This document shows positions 1-11,226 of a DNA stretch of 30,251 nt, in pieces. Positions within the stretch are counted from its first letter, which is position 1. Each line of letters begins with the position of its first letter. Position numbers and translations under genes: made by a program. The stretch comes from Chrysomallon squamiferum (lineage: Eukaryota > Mollusca > Gastropoda > Neomphalida > Peltospiridae), in the NCBI GenBank assembly GCA_012295275.1, contig CM022675.1, positions 17,498,189 through 17,528,439 of the forward strand. Direction: 5' to 3'. The notes under the pieces were generated by a model, which did no database searches, was not told the origin of the DNA, and was given only the letters and a program-made list of their open reading frames with translations.

Positions 1-55
1 GCATCCACAAATGATGCGGCAGAGAAGTGTCTGAAGCTGATTGAAAAGGAGAAAG
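1..55 (+). CDS. 3' part of a coding exon (gene 1), continuing left of the window
   Basis: Frame 1 is open from the first base and reads ASTNDAAEKCLKLIEKEK before a consensus donor, AAAG|GTAAAT, with GT at 56-57. The exon ends in phase 1 (one base of a split codon). The peptide is charged and looks like an amphipathic helix. The next exon, at 2340, begins with the two bases that complete a GAC (Asp) codon and stays open to a stop, which is the main support for this exon. The start of the exon and the rest of the gene lie outside the window, and I do not recognise the family. Confidence 0.62.
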
Positions 56-2339
56 GTAAATAGTGGTAGGTGTCTTTCACACACAGTGACATCAATATCA
101 GTGTCTAAAAATACACAGATTATATAGCTTCCTACTTACACCTTACTCTAAACAAACTATGATATTGTGGTCTTACTGCTATGTTTTACAGAGTAAAAGT
201 AAAATATTTTGGTACTTCATAAAAAAATATGGGTATCATTCTCAATGGATCACACGCATTGTATGCCTAATTTAGAATATTACTAGTTAAACAAAAAAAT
301 ATTTCACAATAATTCAGATTATATCATTTTTGATATTCCTATTTTAATGGCGTAAACTATGTACTAGTCTGTATTAACAATTTGTTTTGTATTTATACCT
401 ACAAATTTTAATAAAATACAAATATTGAAATTATGAGAACACAAATAAATATACAAATAAGTGGCAACTATACAAAAGCATATAACCATATATTTACAGT
501 GTTTTTGTGTTCCAAGAAAATATCTTCAAAATTAAATAGTATTTTTGGATTTATAATGACATAAATGATACAAAAGTATATAAAGTATCAAAATCAATGA
601 GATTAGACAAAATAGATAATGACAGAAAAATTGATGGCATAATCAATAAAGTATAGGAATATTAATGAACAGAGCACTATAAAATAATTTAATTATCACT
701 TCTTTATGTATCACATAAAGATGTCTAGAGGTGAAACTTTCTGATTAATGAAAGGAAAATGAACAAAACTATTAAGATTGCTGATTACTTATGCAATTTT
801 CCATAGAAAGCAATGCACATACCATAGCCATTCATACACAGCTATGTAACACTGACAGTTATGAGAAACAATCTGTTTGTAGAATAAATAAAATAGATTT
901 TAACACTTTGAGAATGCCTTAATACTTATAATGTTATGGTAAGATGACAACAATGGCAGTGATGATCTAGATCATATCCAGGTTGTTGTGGAAAACCCAG
1001 CATCACCATCATCATCACTGAGGTTATCTCAAATAGTTTGTTGTTGGAGAAAAAAAAAAGACAGTTTTAAGTTTCAGTAAGTTAAGGTGATTAAACAACT
1101 TTTTCCAGGCATTATTAACATATATAATATATATTGTGAGCTTTGAGCCAAGCAGGTATTTGGAGTGTGAGGAATATCTCATAAGAACCATCTTAGTTTT
1201 CAATCATTGTTTTATTGATGTTTTTTCCCCAACATTTTTGAAGATGATAGGAAATGGACAGAATTCGGCAGAACTGAGATGGTGGGTGAGGACATTTAGG
1301 ACATCCATGAAATTGCCATTGTTTCTACTCCACACTATTATAAAATACAACAAACACCTTTTTTGAAGAGAGTGATATATTAATACTGAAGAAAACATTT
1401 TCATTATGTGTGTGCATAACCACTATTATGTAGGCAGCATTAAAAAATAGTTTGAAGAGTTAAAAAAAGAGAAAAAGGTTTTGGTGCAAAATCATCTTTG
1501 TCACTGTCCTTACAGAATGGTTGTAGCATTTTCCCAGGAACATATAAATAACAAAAGTACTTCAGATAAATATTAGCTGGAAAAATATAGATTTATAGAG
1601 GGTGTCCCAGTTCTTCCTTGTTCGTTCTTCCTGCTCTTCCTATATTTGTGCTGTTTGGTCTTCAGCATGTCATAATACTTTTAAATAACAATTACATTAG
1701 AGAGAAAACAAAAACCTACATGCCCCTACATACACACATCAGCATTGATTTTCTATCGTATTCAGTAATATTATTTTCATTTATAAGTTTGTAATAATAA
1801 GCTTAATAAAATTAAATCTTATGTGCATTTTGTGTATTTTCATTATTATATACCTAACTTTTATGACTGGAAACAAATGTGCTTAATAATAATAGTTCTG
1901 ACTTCATAATGATATTTTATGTTTATGGAAAACTGTCATCATTTATTTAATAGCATATTAGAAAACAAATGTAGTTGATCTGTTCTTTTGTTATGTAAAT
2001 ACATTTATCTTAATATTATATCAACTTCACAGTAAGTTAATCATTTAAATTCTTATGATTAATATTTAAATATATATATGTAGTTCCAAAGTTATGTACC
2101 ATCAGTTTGTTTCTGTAATTGGTATCTAACTTGATGACTATTCTAAACTGTTCAGAAATAGATAAAATGATATTATTATTATTTATTTTAGTAATCCTAA
2201 CTTAAAATAATCCTAATGATGTTTTATATAATTATTTCATAGACAGTTAGCATTGAGAAAAAAATAAAATGTTCACCACTTTATGATAGTTACCATCATG
2301 TAGTAACAGTATGTAATGTTTTTTTTTTTTTTTTCACAG
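56..2339 (+). other. Intron of gene 1
   Basis: A 2284-bp GT-AG intron. It starts with GTAAAT and ends in a long T-run followed by CACAG (AG at 2338-2339). It is AT-rich, with only simple-sequence patches such as the CATCACCATCATCATCAC stretch near 1001-1018. The slightly richer stretch 1130-1370 is open on both strands, but it has no good start context, no splice sites and no recognisable protein. I see no other gene in it. Confidence 0.6.
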
Positions 2340-2509
2340 ACGACAGTGATGATGACAGCAGCAGTAGCAGTAGCAGTGAAGAAGAAGATGTCAGAACAAT
2401 AAAGCAAGCAAAGGGAAAAAAAAAATCAGAATCTAGACAACAAACAGCACTAAAGAGTTCTGGCTCATTGAAGTCTGATAAACAAACAAAATTTTGCATT
2501 CTTCTGTAA
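2340..2509 (+). CDS. Terminal coding exon of gene 1 with C-terminal CAAX box
   Basis: It follows a strong acceptor (poly-T then CACAG) and continues the phase left by the exon at 1-55. The 56 residues fall into segments: an acidic/serine tract (DSDDDSSSSSSSEEED), a basic Gln/Lys-rich stretch with GKKKSES, a Ser/Lys stretch (SSGSLKSDKQTK), and the end FCILL followed by TAA at 2507-2509. The last four residues, C-I-L-L, fit the CAAX consensus with two aliphatic residues. Leu in the last position is the preference of geranylgeranyltransferase I, and the upstream lysines are typical of prenylated tails. This suggests a membrane-anchored protein. The serine/acidic run looks like a casein-kinase-2 type substrate. 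The protein family is not recognised, and the exon could be one of several alternative 3' ends. Confidence 0.65.
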
Positions 2510-2661
2510 TCTAATGTTATAGCAGAGAAAAAAGGCAAAATATTTTTGAACATGTACATATCCGTTTATTTGTTTCTTACTGATATTTTTTATTTTTATT
2601 TCTTTTTTTATTACTGTCCGAGTTGTCCTGAATATAATATGAACTATTTAATTTATTTCTG

Positions 2662-2667
2662 AATAAA
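2662..2667 (+). promoter_or_regulatory. Candidate polyadenylation signal of gene 1
   Basis: The first canonical AATAAA after the stop at 2509, 153 bp downstream, within CTGAATAAATATC and followed by a T-rich run (2681-2688). A second AATAAA lies at 2903-2908. Such hexamers are common by chance in AT-rich DNA, so which one is used cannot be decided from sequence. Confidence 0.4.
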
Positions 2668-3462
2668 TATCTACACACTTTTTTTTTTGTTTATGTCTGT
2701 ACAACATTCATTGTTAGCAGATACCATTGCTCATCTTGGATGTTTCCAAATATTTGCAATAATATTTCAATATTGTAACATTTTTCTTATTATATTTGCT
2801 GTGATGCTATGTTTCAGTTTTGTTGTAAACCACAAACATCTATACTATATCTTGATTTGTTTCTGAAACAGTTTGTTAATGTATTGATTAAAATTAATTA
2901 TAAATAAATGCCATTTAAATTTCTTATTTCTTATTTCTTATTCTGCGTTGAAACTAACCATTTTCTGTTTAAAAATATTAAAAGGTTTTTAAATATGAAA
3001 GCGTACATTTATTAAGTATATAGCAGTGTAAATTATTCTTTTTCTATTTATATCAAAGTGTGCTCTGTTGCTTTACTAGCAGATTTTATCAGAAAATGTT
3101 TATCATGAATATGTACATACATTATTAATTAGAATAATGAAAGCACGTAACTAAAATTAATTTTAATGAATAATGTTTTACTTTTTTCATTTAGTCACTT
3201 GCAAATCCATTTCAGAAATAATTGTTTAAATATTTTATTTGTAGTTAACTGGTAATAAAATATAAATTATTATTGCAAGACAACAACCACTAAGATAATC
3301 AGAAAATAAACTATTCTTTTCTTTGAAAATATTTCCTTCTATTTTCTTTCTGTGTAACAAATCACAGCACTGGAAAAATTTTGCATCTTTAAAGCTAACA
3401 CCTAAAATGTTGCCATTTACCTCTACATTATATTTAAGTAATTTATTTTATTTTTTTAATTA

Positions 3463-3464
<2 letters not shown>

Positions 3465-3509
<45 letters not shown>

Positions 3510-3510
3510 T
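3465..3510. repeat. (ATT)n microsatellite
   Basis: About 15 uninterrupted ATT units. A second ATT/TTA array lies at 4681-4710. Confidence 0.9.
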
Positions 3511-3673
3511 AATATGTTAATAAAAATAATCAAAAATAACATTGTAACTAAATAATTTCACATAATTTAACGAAGAAATGATAATGTTCACAATGTAACA
3601 AAAGAGAAACTGAAATTATTTTCAGAAAGAAATTCATCATATTTTCGTTTATCTTATACATTATATTAGGTAA

Positions 3674-3718
3674 TTTTTTTAATTTTTTTTTTTTTTTTTT
3701 TTTATTTAATTTTTTTTT
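3674..3718. repeat. Poly(T)-rich low-complexity tract
   Basis: Runs of T of 7, about 21 and 9 bases, separated by AA, A or TTAA. This could be a decayed minus-strand retroposon tail, but no element body is recognisable beside it. Confidence 0.75.
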
Positions 3719-4678
3719 ATTATTTAATAATAAAAATATTAAAAAATAATATTGTAACTACAGAAAGAAATGATAATATTGAAAATGTGACAAACTGAAA
3801 TTGATTTGAAAACAATTTTAAATTTAATAACAATTTTTTTTTCAATGTCTGCAAAACAAAAATATATTATGTTTTTCTTTTTTTCCATTCCTTGTTATAT
3901 TTAAAATTTATTTGTTGATTACAGTTATAAATATTTTAAATGACTCAAATCATTGCCATTTGGTCCTGTTTTGTAATAGTTATAATTTCAGCTTTTTGTA
4001 TTATTTATTCATTACTAAACAATACAGCATTAACTAGCATTAAATAATCATAAAGAAAAATTTTTATGACAAAACTCATCATTGTTTCATTTTAGTTTCT
4101 TTATTGTCATCATCTAAATAATCAATTTAGAATTATTTTCAGATAGTCAGACTATTTTTATCTACCCCTTCACTCAAAGAAAAAAAAAGCTGCTATTTAA
4201 TTTGATATCCAATTTAATTTAAAAAACAAACAACTAAAAATCATATTTTATCTTGCATAGATGATTATCTCATGATTTGAAATTGTAAGTTAATGGTAAT
4301 AGAAACTAACTGCCTTACACCATGGAAGGTGCTTCCACCAAAATTATTTATTTAAAATAGGCCTGTTTGATTTAAAGCAGTAATTAGTAAATCTATAATG
4401 AAGTATGGATATCTGATCCATTATTAATGTATATAATTTTGTGTATCCAGTTGCCCAGTTGATTCTTTTTGTTTTTGTTTTTTGTTGTTGTTTTTTTGGT
4501 TGTTGTTATTGTTAGTTAACAGCCAAAGATAACAATAAACTGAAGAGGTAAAATGGAGATGGACATTTTCTCTCTTTAGTGATATAATTTCATATCTTAA
4601 ATTTAAGTTTTAGAAAAAAAAACTTAGAATGAATTATTGTATAATGTCAGGTAATTAATTTTATTTATTTATTTTTTC

Positions 4679-4680
<2 letters not shown>

Positions 4681-4710
<30 letters not shown>
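4681..4710. repeat. (TTA)n microsatellite
   Basis: Ten uninterrupted TTA units. Confidence 0.9.
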
Positions 4711-4711
<1 letters not shown>

Positions 4712-4930
4712 AAAAAGTAGATGTCTTTTTCACAAACAGGTTATTTTATGATTGTTATATACTTTGTCTTTTCTTAAATATTGCATATTTCAATGTTTTT
4801 AGCTGTTGTGTGCAATGTTAAAACAACTCAGCCATTCATAGTTACAAGATTTATTTGAATGTGAAGCATGCATTGTTAAAAGATTTTGAAATTGTATATT
4901 GTTCTTTTTTTTTTTTAATTTTGAAAATTA

Positions 4931-4932
4931 TT

Positions 4933-4963
<31 letters not shown>
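4931..4963. repeat. (TTTA)n microsatellite
   Basis: About eight tandem TTTA tetranucleotides, trailing into TATATTTATATTTTT. Confidence 0.85.
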
Positions 4964-7251
4964 TATTTATATTTTTGAGCTTCTGAAATAGTGATGGCTT
5001 AGCTTTTAACTGGTCCATTATACCAAAAGTTTATTTTAATAGATGCATAGCATAAATGTCCTTACTGTGGATACAGAAGTAAAATAAAATTGCGTAAAAC
5101 ATTATGTGTGATCAACCTAAACAACAGAGTAAAACACTGCCATTTTGACCAGTTACCTGTACAGGTGAGGTCTACCTGAGCTTGTCAAAGCAAGGCTGTG
5201 ATACTGTATATACACATTAAACCACTCACTAATCTTTTCATTATCATTTTTGAAAGCATTTTCTTTTCCAGCTCTGCTCTGAAATAAACTTAACCTTTCC
5301 CTTCTCAGTTTACCAAATAATTTTAATTTTACCATTTCAGAACTTTATTATTTTTACACTTTATAAATATTTTATCATTCAGTTATAAAACATAAAAATT
5401 TAGTTTAGTCATTACAAAAAAGAGTATTCTGTTACCATTTTGCAAACCCTTTACCTATTTATAAAAGTGCTGTCATCATTTGTACATTGGCTTGCAGTAA
5501 TATTATTCCAACACAAAATTTAGCTCATTTACTAACATAATCATAAACCTCTTTATATATATTATATATATTTTAGCTGTCCTCAAAATAGGTTCTAGTG
5601 CATAATCTTACAAGTATTTAGAATTGTGTATCATGTAAACATGCAAGGTGATAAGAAAGTTATTTTTCAGCAGTGCATTATAGGCCTAGTTTTATTGTAA
5701 TGTTATACTTAAAGCAGTAAAGAGACAGTTCAGACAGTGCACTGTGAACAGCCAGTGTCTCTGCAGTCAGCAACTAAACATCGTTCATTAATGAAAAACA
5801 TTAACACTTAAATGACTAAGTCGCAAACACATTTGCACAAGTTCTGCATCCATGTTTTAGATTCATTGCAACATTACTGTATTTGTGATGAAATCTTTCT
5901 GTTAATAAAGTCTATTAATATAATTCTGAGCACAACTGTTACTGTTTACTCTGAATATAAATTGGCCAAATTTTATGCAAAAATTCCAAAAACAAAATTA
6001 TACTGTCTTTAATCATTTAAAAACAAAAAAGGATTTAACAAAGTATAATACTTATTTTTGTTTTTGGATTTTGTTTTTTAAATCTACCACACACACACAC
6101 TAGTAAAATTATTTTATCTTTCTCAATATAAACCAGTATAATATTATGATTTATTGTAATGTAATTAAAGTTAAAGCCTCAGTAAACACACATCTCTTCA
6201 CCCTCCACAAACATCAGAAGTGTAAACAAAAATAGTTACTCTTTTTTTAAATAGGATGTCTGAAAATGTTCTATTCAGTGTATTTTATGGCTTTTTAATG
6301 TTTTAGTTTTTAGATGAATAAAAATTTATGTAATAGATAAGTTTTATTTCTTTTCATTTTTAATCTTACAGAAATTACTGAAATTATAAATTTAAAAAAG
6401 TAAGAATAATACTTGATACAATAAAAATAAAAAACAAAAATAAACAAAATAAACAAAACAAAAACCCCCACCAAAAACAACATTAAAAGGAAGAAAATGT
6501 ATTCTAGGAATATGTATGTGTTTTGTTAGTAATTATGCCATTCAATATCTATCCATCAACAGATAACATCTCAGTACATTTCAGTACTGATAGGTATTAA
6601 ATGTCAATCATTTGTTTGTTTTTTTAAGTGATGAAGAAATGTTGATAGTTTTGAATTGGAAATCAGAAACACTTTCTTTTTTAATCACATTCCTTAAGAA
6701 AGATTATATTACATCCTTTGGTTCACTGATTTAATCACTAAATGGACATTGGTAGAGCTAGATGATGATATGTATTTTCTTTTCAACAGGAAACTGCAAA
6801 TAAAACATCCAGTACTGTCAAACAGTAAGCAGTAGGTAGCTTCTCTCATTATTTCTATGGACCTTAAGGAAATGTATGGCACGATAAAATTAGAATAAAA
6901 ATATACTGAGTCATTTTTGTATTTCTTTTCATCAAATTGCCACTCAGAATACTATTGCTTGACAAATTAAAAAAAACATTCAAAAATATAAATAAATAAA
7001 TAATAAGCTTAATATTGCTCTAACAATCTGCATGCTGTTATTTTATTCATTATGTCTAAAATACAGTATAGGGTAATTTGAACTGTATTTATTACTAAAG
7101 CACATTTCAAGATTGATTTGTTATTTTGGGTTATCCAAAATAAACTGGTTGGAATTTGTAAAAGATTTCAGTCATAATTTAAACCAAAATATTATTTTAT
7201 GTAGTATTGTGATTTAGGTGTACTTCATTCAAATACAGAAATGAAAACATA

Positions 7252-7272
7252 AACAAACAAACAAACAAACAA
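7252..7272. repeat. (AAAC)n microsatellite
   Basis: Five tandem AAAC units between AAACAT and AATC. Confidence 0.85.
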
Positions 7273-7555
7273 ATCATCAGTATTATAATTTATGATTATT
7301 TTATATTCATTCTTCCTTTTATGATTTATTTCTCATTTCAAATCAAAAAGATAAAAATATGAAACGATAATTTAAATCTCACAGTTTTAAGAAGGTAAAC
7401 ATTTTTTATTTAAAACGTAATCATTTTCTGGGTTTTGAATGTGCGCTTCATATTTTTGAGTGTATGCCTGTACGCTCTAGTTTGTTGGGACACTTTCTCC
7501 AGCCTTTACTAGGTGAACGTCAGTCAGAGGTAAACTTAAATATGTTTTAATATTC

Positions 7556-8073
7556 AAGTGCATAAAAACACCGAAACGGGTCGAATCGTCGCATATAACT
7601 GAATCGGACGAAAACAGACCTTAAAACACCATTATTTCACTTTTATATTTGTTTATTTAAAACATACACACATTTACTAGTTAATGTAACGAGGGTATTA
7701 GAGTTTAAGCTTTCACGGTGTTATTTGCTTTCTAATGTCAGTATATGAATTCACTGAATGTTGCTTAAATGTTAAATAAGAACTTAGGTTAATAAATATT
7801 TATGTAGCCTATGAACAATACACCAACATTACTGATAAAATCAAACATTAGTTTTATTATATTTTCATATTTACAGTAGTAAAGAGACAGTTCACCCTAG
7901 GCGTTGGTACGCTTACGTTTTGACGAGAGGGTGATAGCGACGCCTGGATGAGGCAAGGGAAGCAGGCAACTTTGAACTCATGAATGTAATATGCTTGAAA
8001 CAAATGGATACACAAGAGCAATGATGGTAATTTTTTTGTCCGTTTCGGTTCGATTCTGTGTTTTTATGCACCA
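7556..8073. mobile_element. Candidate non-autonomous DNA transposon (518 bp) with inverted ends and 9-bp flanking duplication
   Basis: The 14-base sequence GTGCATAAAAACAC at 7558-7571 recurs as its exact reverse complement at 8058-8071. Inside these ends the arms stay related: ACTGAATCGGACGAAAACAG on the left resembles ACAGAATCGAACCGAAACGG on the inverted right end, with about 27 extra bases on the left. The same 9-mer, TTAATATTC, lies on both sides (7547-7555 and 8074-8082), as expected of a target-site duplication. The interior has GC-richer patches unlike the flanks (e.g. 7896-7970) and no transposase frame. A 9-bp duplication would suit a Mutator-like MITE, but the 9-mer is AT-rich and could match by chance. 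Confidence 0.45.
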
Positions 8074-8082
8074 TTAATATTC

Positions 8083-8381
8083 TCAGACTCATGTAAGATC
8101 GATTCTCTTCCAGCTGCGAACTTACCTTTGGGTCCCCGAATCATGAAGTATTACTGTTCCCTTCGCAAGCAACAACAGTGTCTGGGCAACCACTGTTTTA
8201 TTCTTCCGTGGGGTTCTTTCAAGACAGAACACCAACATTTATTTTTAAAATTTTAACCAAGGCATCTTAGATACGGATAAAAGATTTTAAACAATGTGGT
8301 CAAAGTTGCCTCTGGGGTCCCTCATGAATTAGGGGCCGGAAGCTTAAATTTCATTAAATGTAAAAAAAAAAAAAAAAAAAA
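8083..8381 (+). mobile_element. Possible retrocopy ending in a 20-base poly(A) tail
   Basis: A locally GC-richer stretch with TTTGGGTCCCCGAATCATGA near 8126-8145 and a related TCTGGGGTCCCTCATGAATT near 8311-8330 runs into an uninterrupted A20 at 8362-8381, then AT-rich DNA. A body followed by a pure A-tail is what a SINE or processed insertion leaves. No Pol III boxes, reverse transcriptase or clear flanking duplication were found, so this rests mainly on the tail and the composition contrast. Confidence 0.2.
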
Positions 8382-10685
8382 TCGATCTATCATGAGTACA
8401 TACTACAAGTAGCAGCAGCAATAGTAATAACGGTATAACAGTTATTTATCTCTTTTTTTTTCTTTCTTTTCTTAAATTTTTTTTTATTTTATAATAAAAC
8501 ATAGTTTCTTACGTGCACTTATGTGCTTAACATAATAATGTTGCAGGCAATCTTTGCGTTGGAAGATGTCTTAATGTTTTAAAAATGTGTAATAATAAAA
8601 TATTTAACTTTTTCTCTCTAATAATCTAGTGAACATTATTTTGTGGAATATTTAGTCAGGTTATATTAATTAAAACAGAACAATTTTATATTTTAAGAAT
8701 GACAGATAAGAATTATCTCCCTTAGGGCGCTGTTGGACGTTAGTATCGTAACTTCAAACTCCGTAACCTAACATACGTTTTTATTCATTGCTATGAATTT
8801 CTTTGACATAAATACAATGGAGGATTATATAATGTAAGTAAAATAAGATTTACTGACATGTGACAACACAAACGTAATAATTATAGCTATTTTTACCGGC
8901 GCAGTTTTTCGGTTTCAGTTTTTATCATTGTTTGCTATTGTTCTTTGTCGACTTTAGTTTTATTTTATTTTATTATCTTTTAATTAATTTATTGTTTTTT
9001 TAATTAAAAAATAAGTTAGTGAATTAACTTAATGTTAATCGAACAGTTAATTACATAAATTATATAAAGTTACAAGTATTTTACACTCAAAGCAACAATG
9101 TTGTAAAGCATAACTTGAAACTATTAAAATTATTTTTTTAATTATTTATTTCCATTTTCAATGCATTAGAGGTCATATTATATGTAAAAAGCAAAGTAAT
9201 CACCAGCTGTTCGGACCACTTCCCTGATACATTCATTATATAGCTTGATACCAGTTTTTGAGCAGAAAGCTAAAATCTGTGTTTAAAGGTTCGTCAACCG
9301 GCCGTAAAAACAAATTAGTTAAAAATTAATTTTTCATTCTTTTTCGTTAAAACAAAAAGTATTCATCTTCTAAATCTTATATTATTTATGCAAACAATGA
9401 GTTTCCTATTTGAATTTTAAAAAATCATTGCTACAATTATAAGGGTGATAATATTATACAAAAATTCGTTTATAATAGTAAAACTAATATTAATTATTTT
9501 CTTTTAAGGGAATGGAAACCGTGGTCGAGCGCTTACCGAGATTTTAAACAGTTTTCCGCTTTCACTGCTGATGTACGTTTTTTCCCATGACAGTAGCAAT
9601 GCTAATGGCCACCTGGGACGCTCACTACTAATATTTTTACAGAAGTGGTGTATTCCCAGACTCAGAATGTTATGCTAATTTACCATCTGTTTAAAACAGA
9701 ATGAAATCATATATCAGTTTATTTTATTTGGGTAAGTTGTAATCAAAACAAATAAGTGGTAGCCAAAACATTCATAAAAACAAAAATAGTTAATTACACA
9801 TTTAAATCTATGATCTTTCACATTCTGCTTTGTATTTGACAAGTAAGTAATAATCCCTGTTTAATCAGCCTTTCAAGGGAAGCAGTAATGCCGATCCATC
9901 AGGAAGGCAACTCTATATAGTCATCCACAAAAGGATTACACGTTCATAATATCAGCTGAAACTGGCCAAAAACATATTTAATTCAGTAAGTCTATGTTTC
10001 TTAAGGTCATTATGAACAGAACACTTTATTGAATAGATCCTGTAAACTTGATAAAAATATCCCTTGAAATAAGTTTTTTTTATGACTTAAGGTTTACCTT
10101 TTTAAAAACATAAACATTCATATATTCAGACTGGATTTTTGACAAATGAAATGATATTTTTTTTAATTTTTTTTTTTTCACCTTTTTCTTTTAAGATATC
10201 TTAAGCATTTTTTATTGTCATTATTATTTATTTATATATTTTTTTCTTTTCCTCTGGGATCATGGTCTTGATGGTACAAAAAACATCTTTATTTGACAAT
10301 AATAATTTTAAAAAAATGTGTTAGCATTGCTACTGACAGTTTTTAATTAAAATTTATTTGTATTTAGAACTAATTAATATGGCAGTTTAGAATACGTACA
10401 TTAACTAAACAAATAATAATGCTAATATTAATAATATTAATAATAAACAAATAATTAAAAAATAATAATAAATAAATAAGTTATTAATATATTTATTGTA
10501 AAAACTCTCAAAAAATGAACCATGTTAAAGCAGATTTGTTTTAATCAACAAGAAAACACAGCAGTAAAGATGAAAAGCTATGAAGTAGATTATATATAAA
10601 AATTTATGGTTGATTTGATTTTGATAATAATAATAAGAAAACTGAATTTTATTTACACACTTTATTACTACAGTTCTATTTCCAG
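8382..10685. other. AT-rich spacer, possibly containing upstream introns of gene 2
   Basis: No complete gene is visible. Apart from the mariner-like remnant at 9178-9279, it contains a less AT-rich patch at 9508-9690. There an acceptor-like TATTTTTACAG precedes an open stretch at 9643-9688 that would end in phase 0, as the exon at 10686 needs, but its donor (GTTTAA) is poor. The 5' end of gene 2 may lie here or further left. Confidence 0.4.
9178..9279 (-). pseudogene. Possible C-terminal remnant of a mariner-like transposase
   Basis: Read on the minus strand, 33 codons end with TAA (9178-9180). They include TGIKLYNECIREVVRTAGDY, followed by FAFYI. Mariner-family transposases typically end with a Gly-Ile, then a helix with conserved hydrophobics and a Cys/Val-Ile pair, then Gly-Asp-Tyr-Phe close to the stop. 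The match is to that pattern only. An in-frame stop lies just upstream and no catalytic D,D34D block or terminal repeat was seen, so at most a fragment survives. A chance reading frame is a real alternative. Confidence 0.28.
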
Positions 10686-10740
10686 GACTCTGGCAAAATC
10701 CGTTTTACTAACCTAAAGACAGAAAATTCTAACAGCAACT
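10686..10740 (+). CDS. Gene 2 exon a
   Basis: Acceptor TTCTATTTCCAG (AG 10684-10685) and good donor AACT|GTGAGT. The phase-0 start reads DSGKIRFTNLKTENSNSN plus one base; the split codon becomes TCA (Ser) with the next exon. The other two frames hit stops within the exon. It is the first exon of gene 2 seen with confidence, and upstream exons are expected. Confidence 0.55.
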
Positions 10741-11167
10741 GTGAGTAGTTTTATTAGTTAATATAAATTTGTAATCTAGTTAGAAAACATATTTGTGGAT
10801 TTTAATTTAATTTAAGAATGTCAGACAAACTAATTTATAAATCATAGTTAAGTGTAATTGTGAAATCAAATATACAGATAATTTTGCAAATATTCTTTTG
10901 CTACAAATTTATGAATTACAGTATATTAACTAGAGGTTTATACAAATATTACTAATCATTTTAATGTTAAATAATTATAAATTTGTGTTTCTTGTAATTA
11001 CACTTACAGCATCTCAAAGTTCCTTATATACAGCTTCCCTTGAGGATGACTTAGATTTTGAGTTTGACTGTCCCTTGGACACTTCTTGGTCTCTCCTTAA
11101 TGAAATTGTCAGTGAATTTCATGCATCTGAAGTCTATAAAGACCTGGCCAAGTTATTTGTAATTATT

Positions 11168-11226
<59 letters not shown>

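Larger units (their letters stand above)
2668..7555. other. Gene-poor AT-rich spacer
   Basis: About 4.9 kb of very AT-rich DNA with many homopolymer and short tandem runs. No open frame has a convincing start, splice context or recognisable product; the short frames near 3323-3520, 5153-5335 and 5812-6012 look like chance. Part of it may be 3' UTR or an intron of an alternative form of gene 1. It ends with a less AT-rich patch at about 7415-7530, just before the candidate transposon. Confidence 0.5.

Noticed and set aside
1136-1366. 76-codon plus-strand frame and an overlapping 66-codon minus-strand frame
   Set aside because: Inside the gene 1 intron, with no ATG in good context for the plus frame, no splice sites and no recognisable motif. 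Two opposite frames open at once suggests chance.
5230-5278. Possible minus-strand exon with TTTATTTCAG acceptor and GTGAGT donor
   Set aside because: 49 nt only, with no adjoining exons on that strand and no recognisable product.
6790-6828. Possible alternative last exon: acceptor TTTTCAACAG then ETANKTSSTVKQ and TAA
   Set aside because: Only 12 codons. In the phase supplied by the exon at 1-55 it stops after four residues, and it has no clear partner exon.
8706-8722. TATCTCCCTTAGGGCGC phrase as a taxonomic hint (similar words are common in mollusc repeats)
   Set aside because: A single short match recalled from memory is too weak to assign a phylum.
9643-9688. Possible upstream exon of gene 2 reading SGVFPDSECYANLPS
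   Set aside because: The phase would fit exon 10686, but the donor GTTTAA is poor and the stretch is short. Kept only as a note.
10964-11009. ATG giving a signal-peptide-like start to exon b of gene 2
   Set aside because: It would read through a usable acceptor, while the phase match with exon 10686-10740 favours splicing. A secreted short form remains possible but unsupported.
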